A stretch of DNA of 64,000 nucleotides from JBCAXA01 sp038534295 (GTDB lineage: Bacteria; Pseudomonadota; Gammaproteobacteria; Steroidobacterales; Woeseiaceae). This document shows, in pieces, positions 26,040 through 35,075 of this stretch; the stretch's first letter is position 1; the number at the start of each line of letters is the position of its first letter. Both the position numbers and the translations under genes were made by a program. Under the pieces are notes generated by a model. That model did not search any database. It saw only the letters and a list, made by a program, of their open reading frames with translations, and was not told the DNA's origin. The stretch covers positions 124,001-188,000 of the forward strand of contig JBCAXA010000005.1 of assembly GCA_038534295.1 (NCBI GenBank), read 5' to 3'.

Positions 26040-26897
26040 ATGACGACCAACACTCAGCAAAACCAAGCAAGCCCTGAATTGACTCTGGTTCTCGGCGCGA
26101 CCGGAAAGACTGGCCGGCGCGTCGCCGCGCGGCTCAAAGAGCGCGCTTTACCGGTGCGCCTCGGGTCGCGCGCCGCAACACCGGCATTCGAGTGGAACAA
26201 CGAGCAGACGTGGGATGCCTGCCTCGAAGGCGTAAGTGCTGCATACATTAACTATGTACCGGATCTCGCCATGCCTGGCGCTACCGATGCCATCCGCACC
26301 TTTGTCAAAAAAGCCGAGCACCACGGCGTGCGCAAACTCGTCCTTCTATCGGGACGCGGTGAGGAAGAAGCACAGGCCTGTGAACGCATCGTGCAGGCGA
26401 GCGCCATCGACTCCACGATCGTTCGCGCCAGCTGGTTCAACCAAAACTTCTCCGAAGGTGCCTTCGTCGACATGGTTCGGGCCGGTGCAATCACCTTGCC
26501 GGCGAGCTCGGTCGCCGAGCCCTGGATCGACGTTGATGACATAGCCGACGTCATCGTCGCCGCGCTCGCCGAGCCTGGTCACGACGGCCAGATCTACGAT
26601 CTCACGGGCCCGCGCCTGTTGACCTTTGACGATCTTGCCGATGAGCTGTCGCAAGCCACCGGTCGGAAAGTCGCGTACGTACCGATCGCACACGATGCGT
26701 TTATCGGTGGACTGAAGGCGGCGCAGGTACCGGACGATGTCGTCTGGGTACTCGATTACCTCTTTGCAACGGTTCTCGATGGCCGCAACGCACACGTCAC
26801 CGACGGCGTACGACGGGCGCTCGGCCGCGACGCGAAGGACTTTCGCGATTACGCCCGCGAAGCCGCGGCCACCGGCGCCTTCGAAGCCGCTGCGTGA
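26040..26897 (+). CDS. NmrA-like NAD(P)-binding protein (atypical SDR)
   Basis: 285 residues with a GGAGC ribosome site upstream of ATG 26040. The Rossmann start is LTLVLGATGKTGRRVAARL (GxxGxxG), with LPVRLGSRA and, later, VRKLVLLSGRGEEEA and VRASWFNQNFSEG. This is the layout of NmrA, quinone-oxidoreductase-2 and ergot-alkaloid-type dehydrogenases, and the closest remembered group is the bacterial 'ergot alkaloid biosynthesis protein' set. It lacks the classic YxxxK catalytic pair, as is usual for atypical SDRs. It may be a reductase or a redox sensor. It is probably cotranscribed with the DUF1772 gene 94 bases downstream. Confidence 0.85.
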   Translation: MTTNTQQNQASPELTLVLGATGKTGRRVAARLKERALPVRLGSRAATPAFEWNNEQTWDACLEGVSAAYINYVPDLAMPGATDAIRTFVKKAEHHGVRKLVLLSGRGEEEAQACERIVQASAIDSTIVRASWFNQNFSEGAFVDMVRAGAITLPASSVAEPWIDVDDIADVIVAALAEPGHDGQIYDLTGPRLLTFDDLADELSQATGRKVAYVPIAHDAFIGGLKAAQVPDDVVWVLDYLFATVLDGRNAHVTDGVRRALGRDAKDFRDYAREAAATGAFEAAA

Positions 26898-26991
26898 TTG
26901 ATCAAGCGATCATCGACCACCAACGCGGCATCGCTCCGGCGCCGATCCAATGCCGGCGCGATGCCAGCGAGACTACCCAAGGAGACTCGTA

Positions 26992-27477
26992 ATGACATTG
27001 CCAGTGCTTTCATTCGTGTGCTTGTTCGCGGGCATCGCATGCGTTCTCGTCGCCGGCGTGTTCCTGGCGTTTTCCGATTTCATCATGCGGGGCCTGGCAC
27101 AGGCCGAGCCGGTCGCCGGGATCGACGCAATGCAGCAGATCAATCGCACCGTTTTGCGCTCGGTTTTTTTGTTTCTATTCTTTGCGCTCGCGCCGATCAC
27201 TGCCGCAATCGCGGGCTACGCCTGGTTTCGCGTCGACAGCGACGCGCAGCCACTGATGATTGGGGCTGCAGCAATCTATCTTGTGACGGTGGTTGCAGTC
27301 ACGGTAGTCGGCAATGTGCCGATGAACGAGCGACTGGCCGCCATGCCAAAGGCCGGTGATTCCGCGGCGACGTATTGGCCACGCTATTGCCAGGTTTGGA
27401 CCTGGCTAAATCATGTCAGGACGTTGGGCTCGACCTCGGCTGCCATCTGCCTGCTGCTAGCCGCAACGCTGTCGTAG
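26992..27477 (+). CDS. DUF1772 (anthrone-oxygenase-like) membrane protein
   Basis: 161 residues; ATG 26992 follows AAGGAG by 6 bases. Four hydrophobic helices are visible: VLSFVCLFAGIACVLVAGVFLAF, SVFLFLFFALAPITAAIAGYAWF, MIGAAAIYLVTVVAVTVVGNV and TSAAICLLLAATL. The motif VGNVPMNERL and the ending YWPRYCQVWTWLNHVRTLGS are diagnostic of DUF1772/anthrone oxygenase proteins. Fungal relatives oxidise anthrones; the bacterial function is not established. The inner membrane is the expected location. It follows the NmrA-like gene, a pairing that is common. Confidence 0.88.
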   Translation: MTLPVLSFVCLFAGIACVLVAGVFLAFSDFIMRGLAQAEPVAGIDAMQQINRTVLRSVFLFLFFALAPITAAIAGYAWFRVDSDAQPLMIGAAAIYLVTVVAVTVVGNVPMNERLAAMPKAGDSAATYWPRYCQVWTWLNHVRTLGSTSAAICLLLAATLS

Positions 27478-27600
27478 CGGCGTCGAGTCACATTTTATGA
27501 AGGGCGATACCGTACCAAAGGCAACCGGCCGCATTTCGGCCTTCGGTCACAGTGTGGCTCGCTCGATGAACGTCGCAACGCAAGGTTATCGCCGAACGGT

Positions 27601-28950
27601 TCATTCGATGCGAACTGCAAACTCTGCTTCGGTGCGATTTCTCACGTCGTCGACACTGACCTCTGGTACAAGAGCCGTTAGGTACAGCGCGCCGTCGACA
27701 AAGCGAAACACGCCCAAATCCGTTATGACGGTATCAACGACCCCTCCAGCCGTTCGCGGCAGCGTGCATTCGCGTACCAGCTTTGCCGACCCGTCGCGAT
27801 TGACGTGCGTCATCGTGACAATGAGTCGCCGTGCGCCGTTCGCCAGATCCATAGCGCCGCCGACACCGAGCAAAGGTCGGCCAGGAACGGCCCAGTTGGC
27901 GATCGACGCGGACTGATCGACCTGCAGCGCGCCCATGACCGCTACATCAACATGACCGCCGCGAATCATCGCGAACGATGCGCTGCTGTCGAAATAGCTG
28001 GTGTCTGGCAGTTCGGTCACCGGAACCTTGCCGGCATTGACCGGATAGTCGAGCGCGCCACCGCTGATCGGTGCGGGACCAACACCGAGCATGCCGTTTT
28101 CCGTGTGCAGCGTAATCCCATCGGTCGGCTGCAGCAGATCAGCAACCAACGTTGGGATGCCAATGCCGAGGTTGACGATCTCGCCGCGCTTCAATTCGCG
28201 TAAAGCCATACGAGCAATGGCCAACCGCTGCTCGCTTGCACCCAAGCGACTGGCCGTGATGTCCGCGGATGATCCGAGCGCTTCGACGGTTAGTGGTGCT
28301 TGGACCAGATAGTCGACGTAGCAGCCGGGCGTGTGTATGGCATTGGCGTCCAGTTTGCCCACATCGACAATGTGCTCGACCTCGGCGACAACGATATCGG
28401 CAGCGGTTGCCATCGCCGTATTGAAATTTTGCTCGGTTTGGCGGTACTGGAGGTTGCCTGCGGAATCGGCAGCCCAGGCCCGGATAAACGCGACATCGCC
28501 GCGGATGCCCGGTTGAAAAACGTATTCGTCGCCATCGATGACTCGGGTGTCGCGACCGCGCGCGATGTCGGTGCCCACGCCGGTCTTAGTGTAGAAGCCA
28601 CCGATTCCGGCACCACCCGCACGCAGCGCTTCAGCAAGCGTGCCTTGCGGCAGCAATTCGGTCGACATAGCGCCGCTTTGCGCGGCGGCCACGGCTTCTG
28701 GATTGCTCGTGAAAAACGAACCGATTGCGTTGCTGATCTGACCGTTACGCAGCAGGCGTCCGCCACCGAGACCCGGCTCACCAACGTTGTTGCCGACGTA
28801 GGTAAGACTATCTACGTCGCTTCGGTCAGCCAGCGCGTGCAGCAATTGCACCGGATTTCCCGTCATGCCGAATCCGCCAACGAGAAGAACGTCGCCGGAC
28901 TTGACGAGTCCGGCGGCGTCCCTCGCGCTGAGGATGGGGACAGGCAACAT
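27601..28950 (-). CDS. 3-oxoacid CoA-transferase, fused A and B subunits (probable 3-oxoadipate CoA-transferase)
   Basis: About 449 residues from ATG 28950 (TTG 28956 is possible). The A half starts SGDVLLVGGFGMTGNPVQLLHAL and has GTLAEALRAGGAGIGGFYT. The B half has VNLGIGIPTLVADLL and the catalytic Glu in HTENGMLGVGP. In SCOT and PcaIJ the two halves may be separate or fused; here they are one chain. The enzyme moves CoA from succinyl-CoA to a 3-oxoacid. It closes an operon with phenol monooxygenase and cycloisomerase genes, and the divergent half encodes maleylacetate reductase, whose product is 3-oxoadipate. 3-oxoadipate is therefore the best guess at the substrate. Confidence 0.9.
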   Translation of the reverse strand: MLPVPILSARDAAGLVKSGDVLLVGGFGMTGNPVQLLHALADRSDVDSLTYVGNNVGEPGLGGGRLLRNGQISNAIGSFFTSNPEAVAAAQSGAMSTELLPQGTLAEALRAGGAGIGGFYTKTGVGTDIARGRDTRVIDGDEYVFQPGIRGDVAFIRAWAADSAGNLQYRQTEQNFNTAMATAADIVVAEVEHIVDVGKLDANAIHTPGCYVDYLVQAPLTVEALGSSADITASRLGASEQRLAIARMALRELKRGEIVNLGIGIPTLVADLLQPTDGITLHTENGMLGVGPAPISGGALDYPVNAGKVPVTELPDTSYFDSSASFAMIRGGHVDVAVMGALQVDQSASIANWAVPGRPLLGVGGAMDLANGARRLIVTMTHVNRDGSAKLVRECTLPRTAGGVVDTVITDLGVFRFVDGALYLTALVPEVSVDDVRNRTEAEFAVRIE

Positions 28951-28964
28951 CGTCAAGTCGACGA

Positions 28965-31256
28965 TTAGAAGTTGTATTCCAGGTTGAAGCTGAGACGTCG
29001 CGGCAGATTCGCCTCGGCCAGATAAACCGACGATCCGGGACTCGCGAGGCCAAAGCGGCGATAGGCTTCTTCCGTCAAATTGCGCCCAATGAAGCCAATG
29101 CGCAGCTTGTCTTCGGAATCTGAAAACCAGACAGCAGCGTTGTAGACCTGGTAGTCGCCTTGGCGGACGCCCGGCGCAAGTGGCGTTTCAGTGAAGTATT
29201 CGTCCGAATAGGTGACGTCGCCGCGAATGAGTAGATTCCAGCCGTTGACGATTTCCGTGCTGAACTCACCGAACAGCGTGCCTTTCCACTCCGGCGCGAA
29301 TATTAACGTGCGGTCGGTTAGGTCCTGCGTACAGCCCGGCCCTATCGCTGCGGCCTGACCGGGCGTGCAGTCGGCATTCGGGAAGCTGTCGTAAAAAGCA
29401 TCGGTGTACGCAAGGTTCCCACCGATCAGCAGGTTTTCGTTGATTGACCAACGACCGTCGATTTCGACGCCCTGACTGACCGCTTCCGCTGCATTCTGAA
29501 CTTGAAACGCTACCGTACCCGGAATCGCTGAGGAGACCTGCAGGTCGTCGATACGCATGTGGAAAACCGTGGCGTTGAGTTCAAGGGCACCATTGGCGAA
29601 CAATCCCTTCATACCAAGCTCAACCGCGTTGTTGATCTCCTCTTCGAACTGAATGTTGGCGTTGGGGTCTTCCGGCACGCGATCACTGAAGCCACCGGCT
29701 TTGTAGCCCTGCGATACGGTCGCAAACAGCATCAGCGTGTCCGACACGTCGTACTGAAGACTCACCGACGGCGTGAATCGGTTTTCCGCACGATTCAGAT
29801 CCGGTCGACTCACAGCCGCTTCTAGCGGACCGAAAGGTCCCGGCGCAAATGGGACGCGAGTCGTCGGGTCGTAGGGCGTTGCGAACGGCTCGTAGAATCG
29901 AACAAAGGTATAAGTCTTTTCTTCATCGGTGTATCGACCGCCTAGCGACAACGTGAATTGGTCGGTAAAGCGGTAGCGATACTGACCGAAGATCGCAATG
30001 GTCTCGGTGCGCTGATCGAAAACCTCGTCCTGTTGCACGGCAAGCGGCAATCCCGGGAACGTTCGAAAATCGATGTCGGTATTGCTGTAACGGAAAAGAT
30101 CCGATTGTTCGAGATAAACGCCAATGATGTAGTCGGAGTTGCCTTCGGCTTCTGACGTGAAACGAAACTCTTGCGTGATCGACTCGTAATCCTCGTCACG
30201 CACCGCGTTATACGCACCACCGGCAATGCCCATATCAATGGCGTAGAAGCGATCAAGAAACTCGTAGCGCTGAAAAGCACTGATCGACAGAAACTCGCCG
30301 GCCGAGAAATCGTGCGCGACCCGCAGTACGGCCGCCTGGACCTCTTGATCTCGATCCGGGCAGAAGCCCGGCAGACTTTGGACGACCGGTGGATCGTCAC
30401 CGCACGCGTAGTCCGCAACCCAGTCAAGATCGGGTGTCCAGCCCGGCGAGAAGAACTGAAACACATTGGCAAGACCCGGATTGCTTTCGGGCGGCCCGAC
30501 GATCTCCAGTGACGTATTGCCTTCCGCATCCAAGTCGCCGTGTTCGAGTTTTAGCTGAATGCGGGTGTTCTCGCCGATATCCTGGTCGAGCTTGAGACGG
30601 AAACCGATGTCTTCGCGGATGCCACCGTTCGGGCCATTCAGACGGTTCTCGACGTAGCCATCGCTGTCCGAATAGCGAAGGGCGAAACGCCCACGCAGCG
30701 ATTCCGTGATCGGCCCAGACACGTATCCTTCGTATTCGCTGAAGTTACCGTTCGTACTGTAAGAACCGTAGCTGGCCGACACATCGGCTTCGAAGGTGTC
30801 GGTCGGCTCGCCGGTGCGCACGATCATTGCACCAGCCAGCGTGTTCTTACCGAATAGCGTGCCCTGTGGACCGCGGAGCACTTCGACCGCAGCAACGTCC
30901 ATGAAGCTCAGCAGACTTGCGGCACCGCGGCCGATGTATACGTCATCAACGAAACGGCCGACCGGCTGTTCGATGGAGTGCGACGTACCGGTGCCGAGCC
31001 CACGAACGTAAAGATTGGGAAGGATCGTCGAGATCGATGCTTCAAAATTCGGTATGTAGAGTGCGACCTCCTCCATGTCGACGACACCCATATTGTCGAT
31101 GGTGTCGCCGGTGATCGCAGCCACCGACACAGGCACATCCTGCAAACTCTCTTGCCTTTTCGTCGCGGTGACCACGACTTCGTCCAGCACCTGACCGTAC
31201 GCTTCTGCAACGAGAAAACAGCCGCAACTCACAAAAAGCAGCCTAGTAGATTTCAT
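28965..31256 (-). CDS. TonB-dependent receptor in the aromatic catabolic operon
   Basis: 763 residues. ATG 31256 lies 7 bases after GGGGGAG. After the signal peptide come LDEVVVTATKRQESLQDVPVSVAAITGDTI (TonB box and start of plug), VGRFVDDVYIGRGAASLLSF and VEVLRGPQGTLFGKNTLAGAMIV. The barrel ends in LSFNLEYNF. This is the QESLQDVPVSV plug class, common among receptors for sugars, terpenoids and aromatic compounds in sphingomonads and marine gammaproteobacteria. It lies 46 bases after the OsmC-like gene and 14 bases before the CoA-transferase, so it is probably cotranscribed with the pathway. It may import the aromatic substrate. Confidence 0.95.
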   Translation of the reverse strand: MKSTRLLFVSCGCFLVAEAYGQVLDEVVVTATKRQESLQDVPVSVAAITGDTIDNMGVVDMEEVALYIPNFEASISTILPNLYVRGLGTGTSHSIEQPVGRFVDDVYIGRGAASLLSFMDVAAVEVLRGPQGTLFGKNTLAGAMIVRTGEPTDTFEADVSASYGSYSTNGNFSEYEGYVSGPITESLRGRFALRYSDSDGYVENRLNGPNGGIREDIGFRLKLDQDIGENTRIQLKLEHGDLDAEGNTSLEIVGPPESNPGLANVFQFFSPGWTPDLDWVADYACGDDPPVVQSLPGFCPDRDQEVQAAVLRVAHDFSAGEFLSISAFQRYEFLDRFYAIDMGIAGGAYNAVRDEDYESITQEFRFTSEAEGNSDYIIGVYLEQSDLFRYSNTDIDFRTFPGLPLAVQQDEVFDQRTETIAIFGQYRYRFTDQFTLSLGGRYTDEEKTYTFVRFYEPFATPYDPTTRVPFAPGPFGPLEAAVSRPDLNRAENRFTPSVSLQYDVSDTLMLFATVSQGYKAGGFSDRVPEDPNANIQFEEEINNAVELGMKGLFANGALELNATVFHMRIDDLQVSSAIPGTVAFQVQNAAEAVSQGVEIDGRWSINENLLIGGNLAYTDAFYDSFPNADCTPGQAAAIGPGCTQDLTDRTLIFAPEWKGTLFGEFSTEIVNGWNLLIRGDVTYSDEYFTETPLAPGVRQGDYQVYNAAVWFSDSEDKLRIGFIGRNLTEEAYRRFGLASPGSSVYLAEANLPRRLSFNLEYNF

Positions 31257-31302
31257 CGTCTCCCCCTTAAAAATCGGATGTCGAATCGAGTTTGATTCCG
31301 GT

Positions 31303-31878
31303 TCAAATCCGCGATCCGTTCAGATACAACGTCGTGTTGGTCGGCGTTGCGTTCATGATGGCCTGCATAGCCATGCAGGCGTTTTCGGAGGCCTGCGCGA
31401 GTTGCGCAACTTCCTCCGGCGATTGGTTGCCTTCGACGATGACGTGCGTTTCAACGCCCTCGCATCGACCACGGAAATCACCTTCCTGTTCGGCATCGGT
31501 GACCAGCGTTGTCGAAAACTTGGTTCGCTGCTCAATGCGGATGTTTTGAATGTCCATCTTCTTGGCCCGCACGAAGGCCGTTAGATGAGTCAGCAAACAG
31601 AACGCGATTCCGGCCGAAAGATAGCCAAGCGGTGGTGGCGCGTCGTCCGTGCCACCCAGCGCACCACCCTCATCGCAATTGAGCTCGAATGGGCTCCAGG
31701 TCGGCAGATTCGGCTCAACCAACGCCCGTTTCTGCATCCCTTCGCCAGATTCCGCCACCAGATTGACTTCGAAGTTCATCTGCTCGCCGTGACGCGGTTT
31801 GACGAAAGTTGTGACACCGATTTTTTCGAACGCCGGACTCGACGTACTTTTTGAAACGATCGTGCTCATCTGACTCAT
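31303..31878 (-). CDS. OsmC-like protein
   Basis: About 191 residues from ATG 31878, which follows GAGGAGC by 5 bases. The OsmC fold is shown by two conserved cysteines in the right context, GIAFCLLTHLTAFVRAKKM and ENACMAMQAIMNAT, and by the strand EGDFRGRCEGVETHVIVEG. OsmC/Ohr proteins reduce organic hydroperoxides with this Cys pair, but many OsmC-like proteins in degradation clusters have no proven role. It starts 21 bases after the monooxygenase stop and reads toward the TonB receptor. Protection against oxidants produced by an uncoupled flavin monooxygenase is a reasonable inference. Confidence 0.82.
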   Translation of the reverse strand: MSQMSTIVSKSTSSPAFEKIGVTTFVKPRHGEQMNFEVNLVAESGEGMQKRALVEPNLPTWSPFELNCDEGGALGGTDDAPPPLGYLSAGIAFCLLTHLTAFVRAKKMDIQNIRIEQRTKFSTTLVTDAEQEGDFRGRCEGVETHVIVEGNQSPEEVAQLAQASENACMAMQAIMNATPTNTTLYLNGSRI

Positions 31879-31898
31879 GCTTGCTCCTCGTTCGGTGA

Positions 31899-33662
31899 TT
31901 ACTCGGCTGTGCCGAGTACTTGCTGCATGGCCTTCAACAGCTGCCGCTCTGCATCTGCGGGCAACGAGTGGCTGCGCCACCCAACAATGAAATCCGGGCG
32001 CACCAGCAGTGCGCCGTTCTCGTCGATTTCGCGTATCCGGGCCCAATCGCCGTAGGGATCTTCGAAGGCCTTGCCCGGGCCGATTACCGCCGCGCTGATC
32101 GGCACGCCGAGCTTTGCTGAAACGTCAGCAGCAGCATCGACCCAGGCCTCGCCGCCGGTTCCGGTGACGAGTGAAAACTTGCCGCCGCCGCAAAGATCCA
32201 GCGTCGAGACCTTCTCGGACCCGTGCTGCAACCAAGCATGCGGAATCGGCGCGCCAGGACGGCTGCTGTGTTCGTGATACAACTCGGCGTCGCGTTTGAA
32301 TCCCGGGTCCGGCGTGCCATCTGGCACCACCGCGGTCGACGCGTAACGCATGTTCATTTCAACGCCGTGGGCGTTGTAGACGTAGTGCGTCGAGTCGATG
32401 GCTTTGATCAGTGCCGCGCGCTGCTCCGCCGCCTCGCTGGTCGAGTCCTTGCGTGCGGCCATATTTTTCTGCATCTGCACAGGATCCTTGGTGTCGAACA
32501 GTCCCAAGGCCTGCAGGATGGGCGGGAAATCACCGAGGCTTTTGTTGGCGCGTTTGACGATTTGCTCGGCAACGGGCGAGCGCTCGGTGTCGTAGGTCTC
32601 GAGGAGTTCTGGCGCGGCTTTGCCACCGAGTACCAGCGCCATTTTCCAGGCTAGATTGAAGGCATCCTGGATTGACGTGTTCGAGCCCAAGCCGTTTGTC
32701 GGTGGGTGTCGATGGGTTGCATCACCCATACAAAACACCCGACCGTTGATGTTGCGCGTAACGTACGCGTTGTTGACGGTCCACGTCGACGTGGCGTCGA
32801 TCTTCACTGGGACCGTGTCGTCGCCAATGAGCTTGTGAACAATCTGCATCGCAAGTTCATTGGTCATTTCAGGCGGACCGTCGTCGACGTCGTAACCCCA
32901 GATCGCGAGCCAACGGTGCCACGGGCGTACCATCCGAACGACGCCGATACCAAGACCGCCAACGTCCGAACCCGGCTGAATAACCCAATAGAGCACGCTC
33001 GGTCGATACGCGACGTACTTCGACAGGTCGGCTTCGAAAACCATATTGATCGAGCCGGACAGACCCATCTTGCCTTCGACCGGCATTGCCGCGTCGTCAA
33101 CGATCTTCGAGTTCGCGCCATCGGCGCCGATCAAGTAGCGCGACCGAACGGTGAACTCCTGACCAGTGATGCGATCGAGCAGGGTCGATGTGACGCCTTG
33201 GTCGTCCTGCTCCATATGCAGGTACTCGGTATCGAATCGAACTTTGCTACCGCGGTGAGCGGCCGCTCGCACGAGTATGGGCTCGAGCAGATTCTGTGGC
33301 AGGTCGCACATTGAAGTCGGACTTGCGAGCTCGTAGTCAGCACGACGATTTGGGTGCGTACCCCAAGTCTTGATGCGACCGAGCTCCTCACCCGCGAGGC
33401 TGGTGCAATACGTGTTCTCGCCCATGAGATCCGCCGGCGCGGCAAGGTTGACGGCCTCGCTCTCGAGGCCAAGATCGCGTAACACCTCCATGGTGCGTTG
33501 ATTTGTGATGTGCGCCCGCGGCGTTCGCGCGGTCCAGCCATACTTATTGACGAGCATGTTGGGCACGCCGTAAGTCGATAGCAGCGCCGCCGCGCTCGAT
33601 CCTGCAGGACCGGTTCCAACAATGAGTACGTCTGTCTCTACAGCGGACGCACGATCCGGCAT
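31899..33662 (-). CDS. FAD-dependent phenol monooxygenase (TfdB/PheA-like)
   Basis: 587 residues; ATG 33662 after AGAGGAACG. The FAD sites are complete: TDVLIVGTGPAGSSAAALL (GxGxxG), YLIGADGANSKI (DG motif) and VFCMGDATHRHPPTNGLGSNTSIQDAFNLAWKM (GD motif). The N-terminal TPRAHITNQRTMEVLRDLGLE and the overall length match 2,4-dichlorophenol 6-monooxygenase and related class-A flavoprotein hydroxylases. They ortho-hydroxylate a phenol to a catechol with NAD(P)H and O2. This would feed the ring-cleavage dioxygenase encoded on the divergent strand. The exact phenol (chlorinated, brominated, alkylated or resorcinol-like) cannot be told. Confidence 0.87.
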   Translation of the reverse strand: MPDRASAVETDVLIVGTGPAGSSAAALLSTYGVPNMLVNKYGWTARTPRAHITNQRTMEVLRDLGLESEAVNLAAPADLMGENTYCTSLAGEELGRIKTWGTHPNRRADYELASPTSMCDLPQNLLEPILVRAAAHRGSKVRFDTEYLHMEQDDQGVTSTLLDRITGQEFTVRSRYLIGADGANSKIVDDAAMPVEGKMGLSGSINMVFEADLSKYVAYRPSVLYWVIQPGSDVGGLGIGVVRMVRPWHRWLAIWGYDVDDGPPEMTNELAMQIVHKLIGDDTVPVKIDATSTWTVNNAYVTRNINGRVFCMGDATHRHPPTNGLGSNTSIQDAFNLAWKMALVLGGKAAPELLETYDTERSPVAEQIVKRANKSLGDFPPILQALGLFDTKDPVQMQKNMAARKDSTSEAAEQRAALIKAIDSTHYVYNAHGVEMNMRYASTAVVPDGTPDPGFKRDAELYHEHSSRPGAPIPHAWLQHGSEKVSTLDLCGGGKFSLVTGTGGEAWVDAAADVSAKLGVPISAAVIGPGKAFEDPYGDWARIREIDENGALLVRPDFIVGWRSHSLPADAERQLLKAMQQVLGTAE

Positions 33663-33759
33663 CGTCGTTCCTCTTGTTTTTGGTAACTGTTTTGCGGTCG
33701 TATCGAAATAGCACCAGCACGGCGTTGTGGGTGCATTGGACTACGGTGCTTGCTACGCA

Positions 33760-34914
33760 TTACACCGACACCACAGCCGTTGTTCGCCGGCCCCGATCGC
33801 GCCGATAGTGATTCAGTTTGTCGAAATCGAGCGTCGCGCCAATGCCAGCCCCTTCGTTTAGCCACAGCTTGAAGTCGCGGTAGCGGGCTGGTTGGGTGCA
33901 GAGATCCTCAGCCATCAGCAGAGGCCCGATGAGCTCGCCACCCAACGGGAGCTCCGGCAGCGTTGCGCAAAGCTGCATATTGGCGGCCGTACCGATTGAG
34001 GTTTCCAGAAATGTGCCCATGTAGAGCACCAGGCCGGATTGAGCCGCAACATCCGCCAGAACCTTGGTCGCGCGCAGGCCACCCGACTTCATCACCTTTA
34101 AAGACACTGTGTCCGCGGCGCGCAGCGCTATGATGCGCTGCAGCTCGTGCCCGGTGCACATGCCTTCGTCGATCATGACATCGATATCGAACCGCTGGGA
34201 TAGACGAGCCATCGCTTCAACGTTCCAACGCGGAACCGGTTGCTCGATCTGTTCGATGCCGACGTCCTGCAATCGATGCATCGCCCAAGTCGCCGTCGAC
34301 TCGTTCCACATTTCGTTCGGATCAACACGAACCGTCGCCTTACCGTCCAGAGCGCGCGCGATAGCAGTAGCGCGGCGAACGTCTTCGTCAACAGGCAACG
34401 CGCCCATCTTGAGCTTGAACGTACGATGCAGGCGCGCTTCGATCTTCTGCTCGGCTTCGGCAATTTCTTGATCGATATCGCCCGTGGCCAGCGGCCACAG
34501 GACCTCAATTGAGTCGCGGCATGCGCCGCCTAGCAGATGGGAAACGGGTAAATCGAGGGTCTTGCCGATGAGATCGAGCAAGGCCATCTCGAGCCCGGCT
34601 TTCGCGAAAAAATTGCCATGCAACGCGCTGTTCATGTTCCGCTGCAACGATTCGAGCAGGAATGCATTGGTGCCGATGACCAGCGGCGCAAGGTATTGGT
34701 CAATGTGCAGTTTTATGGATTCGACACTCTCACCGCTCCACCATGGCCCTCCGGGCGTCACAGCCTCGCCGATGCCGACAACGCCGTCGGTCGAGCGGGC
34801 CAGAATGATGACGGCGCTTTGTCGATTCGTCCCGAGCGCCGAGAAACGCTGCAGACGACGCAACGGCAAATCGACGATAACCGCTTCGATTGACTCGACG
34901 TTTATGACCTGCAT
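33760..34914 (-). CDS. Muconate/chloromuconate cycloisomerase-like enolase-superfamily enzyme
   Basis: About 384 residues from ATG 34914, which follows GGGAGGGG (GTG 34920 is possible). The muconate lactonising signature is complete: FSALGTNRQSAVIILARSTDG, IGEAVTPGGPWWSGES, FKLKMGALPVDED (KxK), VRVDPNEMWNES, IEQPVPRWN, MIDEGMC, VSLKVMKSGGL (second-Lys KxxKxGG) and MGTFLETSIGTAANM. It converts cis,cis-muconate or a substituted muconate to a lactone. It is first in the minus-strand operon, 98 bases before the monooxygenase. The lactone product suits the dienelactone hydrolase encoded across the divergent promoter, which favours a substituted (halo)muconate as substrate. Confidence 0.9.
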   Translation of the reverse strand: MQVINVESIEAVIVDLPLRRLQRFSALGTNRQSAVIILARSTDGVVGIGEAVTPGGPWWSGESVESIKLHIDQYLAPLVIGTNAFLLESLQRNMNSALHGNFFAKAGLEMALLDLIGKTLDLPVSHLLGGACRDSIEVLWPLATGDIDQEIAEAEQKIEARLHRTFKLKMGALPVDEDVRRATAIARALDGKATVRVDPNEMWNESTATWAMHRLQDVGIEQIEQPVPRWNVEAMARLSQRFDIDVMIDEGMCTGHELQRIIALRAADTVSLKVMKSGGLRATKVLADVAAQSGLVLYMGTFLETSIGTAANMQLCATLPELPLGGELIGPLLMAEDLCTQPARYRDFKLWLNEGAGIGATLDFDKLNHYRRDRGRRTTAVVSV

Positions 34915-34982
34915 CTCCACCCCTCCCGCAGCCCATCGGGTTGCGCCAACTCACGATAGGCTCGATAGAGGCTTGCTGTAAA

Positions 34983-35023
34983 ATACCTCTTGCAGCTAGT
35001 TGTGATACCTTTTTTGCATGATG
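34983..35023. promoter_or_regulatory. LysR-type box(es) between cycloisomerase and lysR genes
   Basis: GATACCTTTTTTGCATGATG at 35004-35023 contains ATAC-N7-GCAT, one base from the ATAC-N7-GTAT consensus known for BenM/CatM. A weaker partial copy, ATACCTCTTGCA, starts at 34983, 22 bases (about two helical turns) away. The 20-mer recurs with one mismatch at 35971. Confidence 0.65.
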
Positions 35024-35075
35024 AATGAAGCTCAACACCGCTGCTGTCGAGCGACTCGCGCATAGAGGAGAGTCA

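Noticed and set aside
27478..27600. Gene or terminator between the DUF1772 and CoA-transferase genes
   Set aside because: A weak GC-rich repeat (GGCCG...CGGCC) is visible but no stem with a T-run, and no supported frame.
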